DNA of 6,779 bases, from assembly GCA_020851835.1 (NCBI GenBank), contig JADZBZ010000049.1, positions 1-6,779 on the forward strand, given 5' to 3'. The stretch is from Acidobacteriota bacterium. GTDB lineage: Bacteria; Acidobacteriota; Vicinamibacteria; Vicinamibacterales; UBA2999. The notes under the pieces are model-generated. The model was given only the letters and a program-made list of their open reading frames with translations. It ran no database searches and had not been told where the DNA came from. This document shows, one piece after another, positions 1-6,290 of the stretch; within the stretch, counting starts at the first letter, position 1; every line of letters begins with the position of its first letter. The translations under genes and the position numbers were made by a program.

Positions 1-385
1 GCCCCGTCTCGAGCGTGTGGCGGTGCCAGGCGCGCTCGCGCAGCCGCTCGAGTGCGCGGCGGCGCTGGTGCGCGAGCTGGACCGCGGCGGTCGCGCGATC
101 GGCGGCCTCGGCAGATACCGCCGCCGCCTGCCGACCCGCGGCCGCCTCGAGTCGCTTCCGAGCTATCCAACTTTGGTGCCATTCGAGCCGCCCGTACTCG
201 CCGCCGGCGCGGCGGGCCTCGGCGGCCGCTTCGGCGGCGCGTTCGGCCGCCTGATCGGCGGCGCGGGCGCGGTGTTCGGCTCGTTGCCGGGCCGTTTCGG
301 CCCGGGCGAGCTGCTGGCGGGCGGTGTCTTCCTGCTTGCGGCGCATCACCAGGCCGGCCGCGGCGCGAAAGCGGAAGGGCCCCAT
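1..385 (-). CDS. fliJ: Flagellar export protein FliJ, N-terminal 128 residues (3' end outside the window)
   Basis: FliJ is the small coiled-coil stalk of the flagellar type III export ATPase. It sits in the centre of the FliI hexamer and links it to the FlhA gate. Translating the minus strand from the ATG at 385-383 gives an open frame to the window edge. It begins MGPFRFRAAAGLVMRRKQED, which matches the usual FliJ start (F-x-F-R, then a charged helix). The rest is one long Ala/Arg/Glu-rich helix without prolines after residue 3. It ends with an ALERLRERAW segment (residues 111-120) typical of the C-terminal half of FliJ. The family is usually about 145-150 residues, so roughly 20 are missing. 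The ATG lies 5 bases after the fliI stop with no clear Shine-Dalgarno, suggesting translational coupling. Sequence conservation in FliJ is low, so the call rests on helix pattern plus position after fliI. Confidence 0.88.
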   Translation of the reverse strand, partial: MGPFRFRAAAGLVMRRKQEDTARQQLARAETARQRAEHRARAADQAAERAAEAAAEARRAGGEYGRLEWHQSWIARKRLEAAAGRQAAAVSAEAADRATAAVQLAHQRRRALERLRERAWHRHTLETG

Positions 386-390
386 GACGA

Positions 391-1716
391 TCAGAGGGCG
401 TCGAGGGCGCCGATGGCGTCAGGCAAGCCGACGCTGATGTCGGAGGGTTGACACAGGAATTCGGTGATGGCCTCGCGATGGTCGAGCGCGGCGTCGATGC
501 GCGGGTTGCTGCCCCGCACGTAGGCGCCGACGTTGACCAGGTCCTCGCTGTCGCGCAGCGTGGCCATCCACTCGCGGAGCTGGCCCGCCTTGCGGCGGTG
601 CTCCACGTCGGTGATCTCGGGCATCGTCCGGCTGACGCTGGCGAGGATGTCGATGGCGGGGTAGTGGTTGCGCGATGCGAGATCGCGCGAGAGCACGTAG
701 TGGCCGTCGAGAATGCCGCGCACCGCGTCGGCGATGGGCTCGTTGGTGTCGTCGCCTTCGACCAGGACCGAGTAGATGCCCGTGATGCTGCCGCGGCCGC
801 GCACGCTGCCGGCGCGTTCGAGCAGGCCCGGGAGCAGCGCGAACACCGACGGCGGATAGCCCTTGGCCGTGGGCGGCTCGCCGGCGGCGAGGCCGACTTC
901 GCGCTGCGCCATCGCGAAACGCGTGACCGAGTCCATCATCAGCAGCACGTTCTTTCCGCGGTCGCGGAAGTACTCGGCGATGGCGGTCGCGCCGTAGGCG
1001 GCCCGGAGCCGCACGAGCGGCGGGCTGTCGGAGGTGGAGACCACCACGACCGAGCTGGCCAGGCCGCGCGGGCCCAGGTCGTGCTCGAGAAAACTCCGCA
1101 CTTCGCGGCCGCGCTCGCCGACCAGTGCGAGCACCACGATGTCGGCCTGCGTGCCGCGGGCCATCATGCCGAGCAGGGTGCTCTTGCCGACGCCGCTGCC
1201 ACCAAACAGGCCCACGCGCTGGCCACGGCCGAGCGTGAGCAAGCTGTCGATGGCCCGGACGCCCGTGCCGATGGGCGCCGTGACCGGATCGCGATCGAGC
1301 GGGTTCATCGAGGGTGGGCGCAGCGGCGCGCGATCTTTCGCGCGGAGCGGGCCCTGGCCGTCGAGCGGCTGACCGAGGCCGTCGATGACGCGGCCGAGCA
1401 GCGCGTTGCCAGCCGGCATCGACGGGATGCCACCGCGCACCACCACGCGATCGCCCGGCTGAATGCCGGACGTATCGCCGAGCGGCACCGAGAGCAGGCG
1501 CCCGTCGCGGAACCCGACAATCTCCACCGGCACCGGCCGGCCGTGTCCGCGGCGCACCTCGCAGACATCGCCGATGCGCGCCTGCGGTCCGACGGACTCG
1601 ATGAGCAGGCCCACCACGCGCGCGACGCGCCCCATCACGGGTGTGGGGTCGGCGTCGGCCAGCAGATCGAAATAGCCGTCGAGGGTGACCCCGGCGGCGG
1701 AACTGTCAGCGTGCAA
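391..1716 (-). CDS. fliI: Flagellum-specific ATPase FliI (TTG start)
   Basis: FliI is the hexameric cytoplasmic ATPase of flagellar protein export, related to the F1 beta subunit. From the TTG at 1716-1714 the protein has 441 residues, the normal family length. An N-terminal beta-barrel domain covers about residues 20-95. The catalytic domain has the Walker A loop GGSGVGKST (172-180, Lys178), the GERGRE motif with the catalytic glutamate (Glu201, 23 residues after the Walker lysine as in Salmonella FliI), and Walker B LLMMDS (258-263, Asp262). It also has the FliI/SctN signatures EPPTAKGYPPSVF (280-292) and NHYPAIDILASVSR (350-363). The frame stays open further upstream to 2187, but that part is fliH read out of frame: it is Ser/Arg/Pro-rich and unlike FliI. 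TTG is favoured because GAGGTG lies just upstream (1726-1721). The gene overlaps fliH by 11 bases. Confidence 0.97.
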   Translation of the reverse strand: MHADSSAAGVTLDGYFDLLADADPTPVMGRVARVVGLLIESVGPQARIGDVCEVRRGHGRPVPVEIVGFRDGRLLSVPLGDTSGIQPGDRVVVRGGIPSMPAGNALLGRVIDGLGQPLDGQGPLRAKDRAPLRPPSMNPLDRDPVTAPIGTGVRAIDSLLTLGRGQRVGLFGGSGVGKSTLLGMMARGTQADIVVLALVGERGREVRSFLEHDLGPRGLASSVVVVSTSDSPPLVRLRAAYGATAIAEYFRDRGKNVLLMMDSVTRFAMAQREVGLAAGEPPTAKGYPPSVFALLPGLLERAGSVRGRGSITGIYSVLVEGDDTNEPIADAVRGILDGHYVLSRDLASRNHYPAIDILASVSRTMPEITDVEHRRKAGQLREWMATLRDSEDLVNVGAYVRGSNPRIDAALDHREAITEFLCQPSDISVGLPDAIGALDAL

Positions 1717-2386
1717 CGAGCACCTCGGCGGCCGGCGGGGGCGGTTCGCCGTCGGCGTTGCCCAGCAGCGCCGTGGCAATCTCCTGGATCTGCGCGTCCA
1801 CGCTGACGTCGACAATGCCGAAGTCCGACTGGACGAGGCAGCCGCCCCGGCGGACGAGCGGATCGGCGACCACGGTGGTGACGCCGGCTTCGGCCGCGCC
1901 CTCGGGGTTGCCGCGCATGACGGCCGCGTAGTCGTCCGGGTGCAGGCGGATGGTAGCGGTCGAGACCGCGCCCAGACGGTCGAGCGCGACGCGTCCCATC
2001 GCCGCGATGAGCTCGTGGTCGAGGGTGACCTCGCGGTGGATGATGCGACGCGCGATGGCGATAGCCAGCTGGACGACCTGCTGTTCGGTCTTCTGGAGGA
2101 GATCGGCCTTGAGCTTGCGCAGCTCGTCCACGGTGTCGGCCAGGCGCCGCACGACGGCTTCACCGCGGGCGGCCGAGGCCTCGGCACCGGCCCGCTCGCC
2201 CTGCGCGTAGCCTTTCATGAAGGCCTCGCGCTCGATCTGCGCGGCGTCCACGGCCGCCGGCGCCGCCGATGGCGCGTAGGCCGCTGCAGACTGGCGCGGC
2301 ACGGGCGCCGGCGCCGGCGCGGTGCCGCTCCAGTCGTAGGGGCGGACCGCGGCCGGCCGGATGAGGCGGTGGGCCCTAGACGACAT
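1706..2386 (-). CDS. fliH: Flagellar assembly protein FliH, regulator of the export ATPase
   Basis: FliH dimerises, binds the N-terminus of FliI, restrains its ATPase activity and tethers it to the C-ring and export gate. The product has 226 residues. Residues 1-48 are Pro/Ala-rich and probably disordered. They contain a lone tryptophan (RPYDWSG, Trp19), and N-terminal tryptophans of FliH are known to mediate docking to FlhA/FliN. Residues 55-71 carry an A-x3-G-x3-G-x3-G-x3-S ladder (Ala55, Gly59, Gly63, Gly67, Ser71), the glycine-repeat helix characteristic of FliH. A charged helix follows to about 115. The C-terminal domain (about 116-208) resembles the FliH/V-ATPase E-subunit fold, with RRIIHREV, IRLHPDDYAAV and DFGIVDVSVDAQI. 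The tail is Pro/Ala-rich. The start ATG overlaps the end of fliG by 11 bases, and the 3' end overlaps fliI by 11, implying coupled translation. Confidence 0.93.
   Translation of the reverse strand: MSSRAHRLIRPAAVRPYDWSGTAPAPAPVPRQSAAAYAPSAAPAAVDAAQIEREAFMKGYAQGERAGAEASAARGEAVVRRLADTVDELRKLKADLLQKTEQQVVQLAIAIARRIIHREVTLDHELIAAMGRVALDRLGAVSTATIRLHPDDYAAVMRGNPEGAAEAGVTTVVADPLVRRGGCLVQSDFGIVDVSVDAQIQEIATALLGNADGEPPPPAAEVLVAR
1721..1726 (-). promoter_or_regulatory. Ribosome binding site deciding the fliI TTG start
   Basis: On the minus strand GAGGTG at 1726-1721 precedes the TTG at 1716-1714, with six bases between GAGG and the start codon. This is good Shine-Dalgarno spacing. It lies inside the last codons of fliH. 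No ATG or GTG in the fliI frame gives a normal FliI N-terminus here; the next methionine, in the PVMGRV segment, would remove about 27 residues. The site is therefore the main evidence for a TTG start. Confidence 0.65.
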
Positions 2387-3398
2387 ACGGTTCGCCGGCC
2401 CCCGCGCCGGTCGTAATCAGGCCTTCTTCTTCGAGCGTGCGGGCGATGGCGACGATTTCCTGCTGCGCCTTTTCGACGTCGCGCAGGCGCACGGCGCCCA
2501 TGATCTCCATCTCTTCCTTGATGAGCTCGGCGGCGCGCTTCGACATGTTGCCGAAAAAGCGCTGGCGGATCTCCTCGCTGGCGCCCTTGAGGGCGATGGT
2601 GAGGATCTTCTTGTCGGCCCGGTTGACGATCTCGCGGATGCCGGTGTCCTCGACGCTGGTGAGGTCCTCGAACACGAACATCAGGTTGCGAATCTGCACG
2701 GCCAGGTCCTGCGATTCGCTCTCGATGTGCTCGAGCGTCGCCTGGCTGACGCTGCGGTCGAGGCGGTTGAAGAGCTCGGCCACGGCCCGCACGCCGCCGT
2801 GCTGTTCGCGCGTGGGCCCGCCCAGCGACTTGAGCCGCTGGTCGATCACGCCCGAGATGCGGCCGATGATCTCGGGCGAGATGTCTTCGATGCTCGCCAT
2901 CCGCACCAGCACCTCGGTCCGCATCTGATCTGGCAGCTGCGAGACCAGTTGCGCCGCGCTGTAGGCGTTGAGGTGTGCCAGGACGAGGGCGATGGTCTGC
3001 GGGTGTTCGCCGAGAATGAACTTCGAGAGCTGCTGGGGGTTGGCCTTTTCGAGCGTCTGGAAGCCTGCGTTGGTGGCGAAGGTCTGCGCGACACGCTCGA
3101 GAATACGGCGCGTGCGGTCGTTGCCAACCGACTTGGTCAGTAGGCGACGCGCGTGGTCCACGCCGCCGAGGCCGATGTGGTCGGTGGCGGCCGTCATCTC
3201 ATGGAACTCGCTCAGTACCGCCTCGCCCAGCTCGGGCGGCACGCTGGTAATCGAGGCCACCTCGCGGGCTATCCGCTCGATTTCGTGATCCTCGAGATGC
3301 CCCAGCAGCTTGGCGGAACTCTCCTCGCCGAGCGCCATCATGACGATGGCGGCCTTGCGTGCGCCGCTGAGCGGCTTCTGGGCGTTGACCACGGCCAT
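2376..3398 (-). CDS. fliG: Flagellar motor switch/rotor protein FliG
   Basis: FliG forms the top of the C-ring, bound to the FliF C-terminus. It receives torque from the stator MotA and switches rotation with FliM. The product is a full-length 340 residues with all three domains: the N-terminal FliF-binding domain (about 10-95), the middle domain with the FliM-binding EHPQ motif (131-134), and the C-terminal domain with a MFVF motif (240-243) and the torque helix (about 270-305). Aligned to E. coli FliG with an offset of seven, the charged torque residues are kept: Lys271, Arg288, Glu295, Glu296 and Arg304 correspond to Lys264, Arg281, Asp288, Asp289 and Arg297. The C-terminus GEPYVV also matches the family ending. 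The ATG is 6 bases after the fliF stop. A GAGGA lies 13 bases upstream of it, rather far for a Shine-Dalgarno. Confidence 0.98.
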   Translation of the reverse strand: MAVVNAQKPLSGARKAAIVMMALGEESSAKLLGHLEDHEIERIAREVASITSVPPELGEAVLSEFHEMTAATDHIGLGGVDHARRLLTKSVGNDRTRRILERVAQTFATNAGFQTLEKANPQQLSKFILGEHPQTIALVLAHLNAYSAAQLVSQLPDQMRTEVLVRMASIEDISPEIIGRISGVIDQRLKSLGGPTREQHGGVRAVAELFNRLDRSVSQATLEHIESESQDLAVQIRNLMFVFEDLTSVEDTGIREIVNRADKKILTIALKGASEEIRQRFFGNMSKRAAELIKEEMEIMGAVRLRDVEKAQQEIVAIARTLEEEGLITTGAGAGEPYVV

Positions 3399-3404
3399 CG
3401 GCGG

Positions 3405-5063
3405 TTACCGGTCCTCTTCGGCCAGCCAGGTCCGGACCAGGCGGGCCAGCTCCTCGGGTTTCTCTTCGGCGCGCCGGGCGATGCGCTTGGCCAGCACAGG
3501 CAGGCGACGACCCTCGCCGATGGGGCCGAGCGCGGCGTCGAGTTCGGCCTCGATGGCCCCTTCCATCTCGGCCACCGTGCGGGCCGACGGTCCGACCGTG
3601 CCGTCGGCGGCGACGGCCTGCAGCCGCGGGGCAGGGAAGGCGGCACGCATCATGGGCCGCAGCACCATCACCACCGCGAGGAGCGCAATCGTCAGCACCG
3701 AGACGACGCGGATGATCTGTGGCGCGTAGGGTGCGACCTGCCGGGGGATCTCCATCCAGGTGGGCCCGATTGGCTCGTCTTCCGGCAGCGGCGCCTGGTC
3801 GCCGAAGGAGACGTTCTCCACCGTCAGCTGGTCGCCGCGCTCGGGATCGAGGCCGACCGCGGCGGCCACCAGATGCTGGATGCGCTCGATGTCCTCGGCG
3901 CTCCGCGGCTTGCTGGTCACCTGCGCCTCGCCCGACGCGGCCCGCGTCGTGGCCCGTTCGTCGTCGAGGATCACGGCGACCGACAGGCGCGACAGCTGGC
4001 CCTGCGGCACGATGGTGTGACGAGTGAGCTTGCTCACCTCGTAGTTGGTGGTTTCGGTCGTGCGCGCGCCGGGGGCGGCGACCGACAGCACCGGAGCGGG
4101 CGCCGCCGGCGGGGCCGTCGAGGCCGTGGGCGGCGCGTTGGCGCGGGCGCCGGCAATGCCGCCGGCGGCGGTGGAAGCGGCGCTGTCACTCGACGCCTGG
4201 CGGCTGCGGACCACCGTCGTCGGGTCCCATCGCTCCTCGGTCTCTTCCTGCGACTGGATGTCGAGCCTGGCCGAGACGTTCACGCGGACGTGGCCCGGGC
4301 CGACGACCGGCTCGAGCAAGGCGACCACCCTGGTGGCCAGCTCGCGCTCGATGCGCTGCTGACGCTCGAGCGAGGCACCGGTGGCTTCGTCTTCCTCGCC
4401 CTTCGCCTGCGACAGCGGCCGGCCGAAGGTGTCCACGATGACCACGGCCTCGGGACGGAGCGACTCGACGCTGGCGGCCACGAGCCCGGCAATCCCGTTG
4501 ACCGTCGAAGCGGCGAGCGGCTTGTTGTTGCGCAGCTTCAGCACGACCGAGGCCTTGGCCTCTTGGGCATCGCTCACGAAGAGCGACTCTTTGGCCAGAG
4601 CGATGTGCACACGGGCGCTCGAGACCTCGGCAAGGGTACCGATGGTGCGCGCGAGCTCGCCTTCGAGGCCCCGCCGGTAGTTCACGTGCTCGAGAAACTC
4701 CGTCGTACCGAACGCCGTCCGGTCGAATACCTCGAAGCCGATGCGGCCGCTGGTGGGCAGGCCCTGCGACGCCATGTCGAGGCGCAGTTCGTCCACGCGG
4801 TCGGCCGGTACGCGGATCGCCCGGCTGCCCTCCTCGATTTGATAGGGGATCTTCGCGGCTTTGAGCCGCGTCACGACGGCTCCGGCCGATTCGGCATCGA
4901 GGTCCGAATAGAGCAGGGTGTAGGTGGGAGTGCTCACCCAGTAGGCCGACCCCCCGACGACGGCCACGACCGCGACGAAGACGCCGACGAGGCTGGCGAG
5001 CTGCCGCGGCGTAAGGGTCGTGGTGAGGCGCTTGAGGTGCGCGAGGATCTGGTCGGGGTTCAC
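3405..5063 (-). CDS. fliF: Flagellar MS-ring protein FliF (GTG start)
   Basis: FliF oligomerises in the inner membrane to form the MS ring, the platform for rod, C-ring and export gate. The product has 552 residues. Transmembrane helix 1 is at about 23-43. The ring-building motifs of the YscJ/FliF domain follow (about 45-215), including NYRRGLEGELART (128-140), ARVHIALAKESLF (150-162) and ASVVL (171-175). The FliF C-domain/beta-collar region (about 235-420) is interrupted by a Ser/Ala/Pro linker (about 289-335) holding a GGIAGARANAPP stretch like the family's GGxPGAxSNxP. Transmembrane helix 2 is at about 449-469. A cytoplasmic tail ends in the charged FliG-binding helix (about 520-552). The GTG at 5063-5061 is chosen because the N-terminus then has family-like length and no ATG lies nearby upstream. 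No convincing Shine-Dalgarno is visible. A 73-base repeat-containing gap separates it from fliE. Confidence 0.97.
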   Translation of the reverse strand: MNPDQILAHLKRLTTTLTPRQLASLVGVFVAVVAVVGGSAYWVSTPTYTLLYSDLDAESAGAVVTRLKAAKIPYQIEEGSRAIRVPADRVDELRLDMASQGLPTSGRIGFEVFDRTAFGTTEFLEHVNYRRGLEGELARTIGTLAEVSSARVHIALAKESLFVSDAQEAKASVVLKLRNNKPLAASTVNGIAGLVAASVESLRPEAVVIVDTFGRPLSQAKGEEDEATGASLERQQRIERELATRVVALLEPVVGPGHVRVNVSARLDIQSQEETEERWDPTTVVRSRQASSDSAASTAAGGIAGARANAPPTASTAPPAAPAPVLSVAAPGARTTETTNYEVSKLTRHTIVPQGQLSRLSVAVILDDERATTRAASGEAQVTSKPRSAEDIERIQHLVAAAVGLDPERGDQLTVENVSFGDQAPLPEDEPIGPTWMEIPRQVAPYAPQIIRVVSVLTIALLAVVMVLRPMMRAAFPAPRLQAVAADGTVGPSARTVAEMEGAIEAELDAALGPIGEGRRLPVLAKRIARRAEEKPEELARLVRTWLAEEDR

Positions 5064-5080
5064 GGCGAAGGATGTCGCGG

Positions 5081-5140
5081 TTGGCGATTGACGAATTGGA
5101 TTGTTGACGATTGGGTGACTAGCGATTGGGTGACGGCTAG
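5081..5140. repeat. Degenerate 15-base tandem repeat between fliE and fliF
   Basis: On the plus strand four consecutive 15-base units start with TTGG at 5081, 5096, 5111 and 5126. The best-conserved part is CGATTGGGTGAC, present exactly at 5108-5119 and again at 5123-5134; the other two units are diverged (for example GCGATTGACGA at 5084-5094). G+C over these 60 bases is 30 of 60, well below the flanking coding sequence. The repeat fills most of the 73-base fliE-fliF gap and reaches over the fliE stop codon (5139-5137). I see no clear promoter or hairpin in it. CAATCG/GTCA-rich spacers of this style are, from memory, common in some Acidobacteriota; that is not shown by this window. Confidence 0.7.
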
Positions 5141-5460
5141 ATCGGCATCCGCATGACGTCCTGGTACGCCTGCACGAGCTTGTTGCGGACCTGGACGGTG
5201 AGCTGCAGCGAGGTTTCGGCGCGCTGCAGCGCGATCATGGCTTCGTGGACGTCGCCGGTGCCGCGGACCATGTCGGCGATGGCGGTGTTGGCCTGGCCGG
5301 CGGTGCGATCCACGGTTTCGATCATCCCGAAGAGCGCGTCGCCGAAGCTGCCGGCCGAGGCGGAGGCGCCGGTTCCCGTGGCCGAGGGGCCCGAGGAGTC
5401 CGCGCCGGTGCGGGCGGCGCGCGTGAGCAGTGACGAAGCGGTGATGGCGTCGAGAGGCAT
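5137..5460 (-). CDS. fliE: Flagellar hook-basal body protein FliE (rod/MS-ring adaptor)
   Basis: FliE is the small protein that joins the MS ring/export gate to the proximal rod, and is needed early for export of other rod proteins. The product has 107 residues, the usual size. Residues 1-40 are Ser/Ala/Gly/Thr-rich and variable. The conserved part has FGDALFGMIETVDRTAGQAN (39-58), GTGDVHEAMIALQRAETSLQ (67-86) and the diagnostic C-terminus VRNKLVQAYQDVMRMPI (91-107). The ATG is 3 bases after the flgC stop, with a modest GGGA at 5473-5470 as a possible ribosome binding site. The stop TAG lies at the edge of the tandem repeat, and a second in-frame TAG follows six codons later at 5121-5119. Confidence 0.97.
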   Translation of the reverse strand: MPLDAITASSLLTRAARTGADSSGPSATGTGASASAGSFGDALFGMIETVDRTAGQANTAIADMVRGTGDVHEAMIALQRAETSLQLTVQVRNKLVQAYQDVMRMPI

Positions 5461-5463
5461 GGC

Positions 5464-5892
5464 TTATCGTCCCAGCTCGAGCGACTTCTGAATGGTGTCG
5501 CGGATGAGCCCGATGGCGGTGAGGTTGGCCTGATAGGCGCGCGCGGCGCCCAGCATGTTGACCATCTCCTCGGGCACGTCCACATTGGGCATCGCGACGA
5601 AGCCCTGGGCATCGGCGTCGGGATGCGACGGCTCGTAGTGACGGCGGAACGGCTCGGTGTCCTCCACCACGCCCGCCACGCGCACCCCCACCGCGCCGGC
5701 ACGGCCGAGCGCCTGGTCGAAGGTCTCCATCGGCTCGGTGGCGAGCACGACGTCGCGGCGGCGGTAGGGCTGCCCGTCAGGCCCCCGTGTGGACTCGGCG
5801 TTAGCGATGTTCGACACCGCCACCTCGATGCGCGATCGCTGGGCATTGAGCGCGCTGGCGCTGGCGTCGATGGCTCCGTGCAGGGTGGACAT
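5464..5892 (-). CDS. flgC: Flagellar basal-body proximal rod protein FlgC
   Basis: FlgC is one of the proximal rod subunits exported through the flagellar gate and assembled on FliE/FlgB. The product has 142 residues, as usual for FlgC. The N-terminal rod-type helix contains ASALNAQRSRIEVAVSNIAN (12-31). It is followed by AESTRGPDGQPYRRRDVV (32-49), the FlgC version of the rod-protein AN-N-A motif region. The central part is the variable domain. The C-terminal segment has YEPSHPDADAQGFVAMPNVD (86-105) and EEMVNMLGAARAYQANLTAI (108-127), which are strongly diagnostic. The ATG lies 2 bases after the flgB stop, and GAGGG at 5906-5902 with a 9-base spacer is a fair ribosome binding site inside flgB. 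Confidence 0.97.
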   Translation of the reverse strand: MSTLHGAIDASASALNAQRSRIEVAVSNIANAESTRGPDGQPYRRRDVVLATEPMETFDQALGRAGAVGVRVAGVVEDTEPFRRHYEPSHPDADAQGFVAMPNVDVPEEMVNMLGAARAYQANLTAIGLIRDTIQKSLELGR

Positions 5893-5894
5893 GG

Positions 5895-6290
5895 CTATCG
5901 GCCCTCGTTGATGGCGTAGCGGACGAGGCGGAACTTGGCGGCCAGCGCGGTCTGCGCGGCGCTGAACTCCCCGGACGCGCGCGTCATGGTGAGCAGCTCG
6001 CGATCGAGCTGCACCGTGTTGCCGTCGCGGCGCGCCGGCAGGCCGTCGACTTCGCCCTCGGCGCCGCCGGCGGGCGGCGGGCCGCCGAGGTGCCCCGCGT
6101 TGGTGCGAGCCAGCGGCGCGGTACCGTCGAGTTCGCCGTCGAGCACGTCACCAAAGGCGACGGCTCGTGCCTTGTAGTCGGGCGTGTCGAGGTTGGCCAG
6201 ATTGCCGGCCGCCACGGACTGGCGCTGAACGGCGTTGCTCATCTGGCGCCCCAGCGCCGTCAGAATCGCGCGATCGGTGATCTCGTTCAC
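5895..6290 (-). CDS. flgB: Flagellar basal-body proximal rod protein FlgB (GTG start)
   Basis: FlgB is a proximal rod subunit that polymerises with FlgC above FliE. From the GTG at 6290-6288 the product has 131 residues, the usual FlgB size. It shows the rod-family motif GNLANLDTPDYKARAVAF (29-46), a variable Gly/Pro-rich stretch (about 64-83), GNTVQLDRELLTMTRAS (90-106) and the C-terminal helix ALAAKFRLVRYAINEGR (115-131). The frame is open as far as 6485, but those 65 extra residues are Arg/Gly/Pro-rich and unlike FlgB. The GTG puts the conserved motif about 30 residues in, as in relatives. The next methionine (residue 17) would cut away most of the first helix. No good Shine-Dalgarno precedes the GTG (upstream bases GCTGCGGGCATC), so the start is less certain than the identity. 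Confidence 0.94.
   Translation of the reverse strand: MNEITDRAILTALGRQMSNAVQRQSVAAGNLANLDTPDYKARAVAFGDVLDGELDGTAPLARTNAGHLGGPPPAGGAEGEVDGLPARRDGNTVQLDRELLTMTRASGEFSAAQTALAAKFRLVRYAINEGR

Noticed and set aside
1..451. Plus-strand frames of 79, 144 and 111 codons at the left edge
   Set aside because: They are antisense to fliJ and the end of fliI; the minus-strand translation gives a clear FliJ, and the plus-strand products are Arg/Ala/Gly/Pro-rich without motifs.
448..1806. 452-codon plus-strand open frame opposite fliI and the end of fliH
   Set aside because: Antisense shadow of fliI: composition rich in Ala, Arg, His and Asp, no motifs, no plausible ribosome binding site.
1717..2187. 157-residue N-terminal extension of FliI (frame open to 2187)
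   Set aside because: This part is fliH read in another frame: Ser/Arg/Pro-rich and unlike FliI. The real N-terminus is supported by the Shine-Dalgarno at 1726-1721 and by normal FliI length.
1685..3143. Two long plus-strand frames (1685-2416 and 2361-3143) opposite fliH and fliG
   Set aside because: Same antisense pattern; they cross the boundaries of the real genes and have no family motifs.
3153..5156. 667-codon plus-strand open frame opposite fliF and part of fliG
   Set aside because: It lies antisense to two strongly identified genes. Its translation is His/Arg/Asp/Gly-rich with no recognisable domain, as expected for the complementary strand of high-GC coding DNA.
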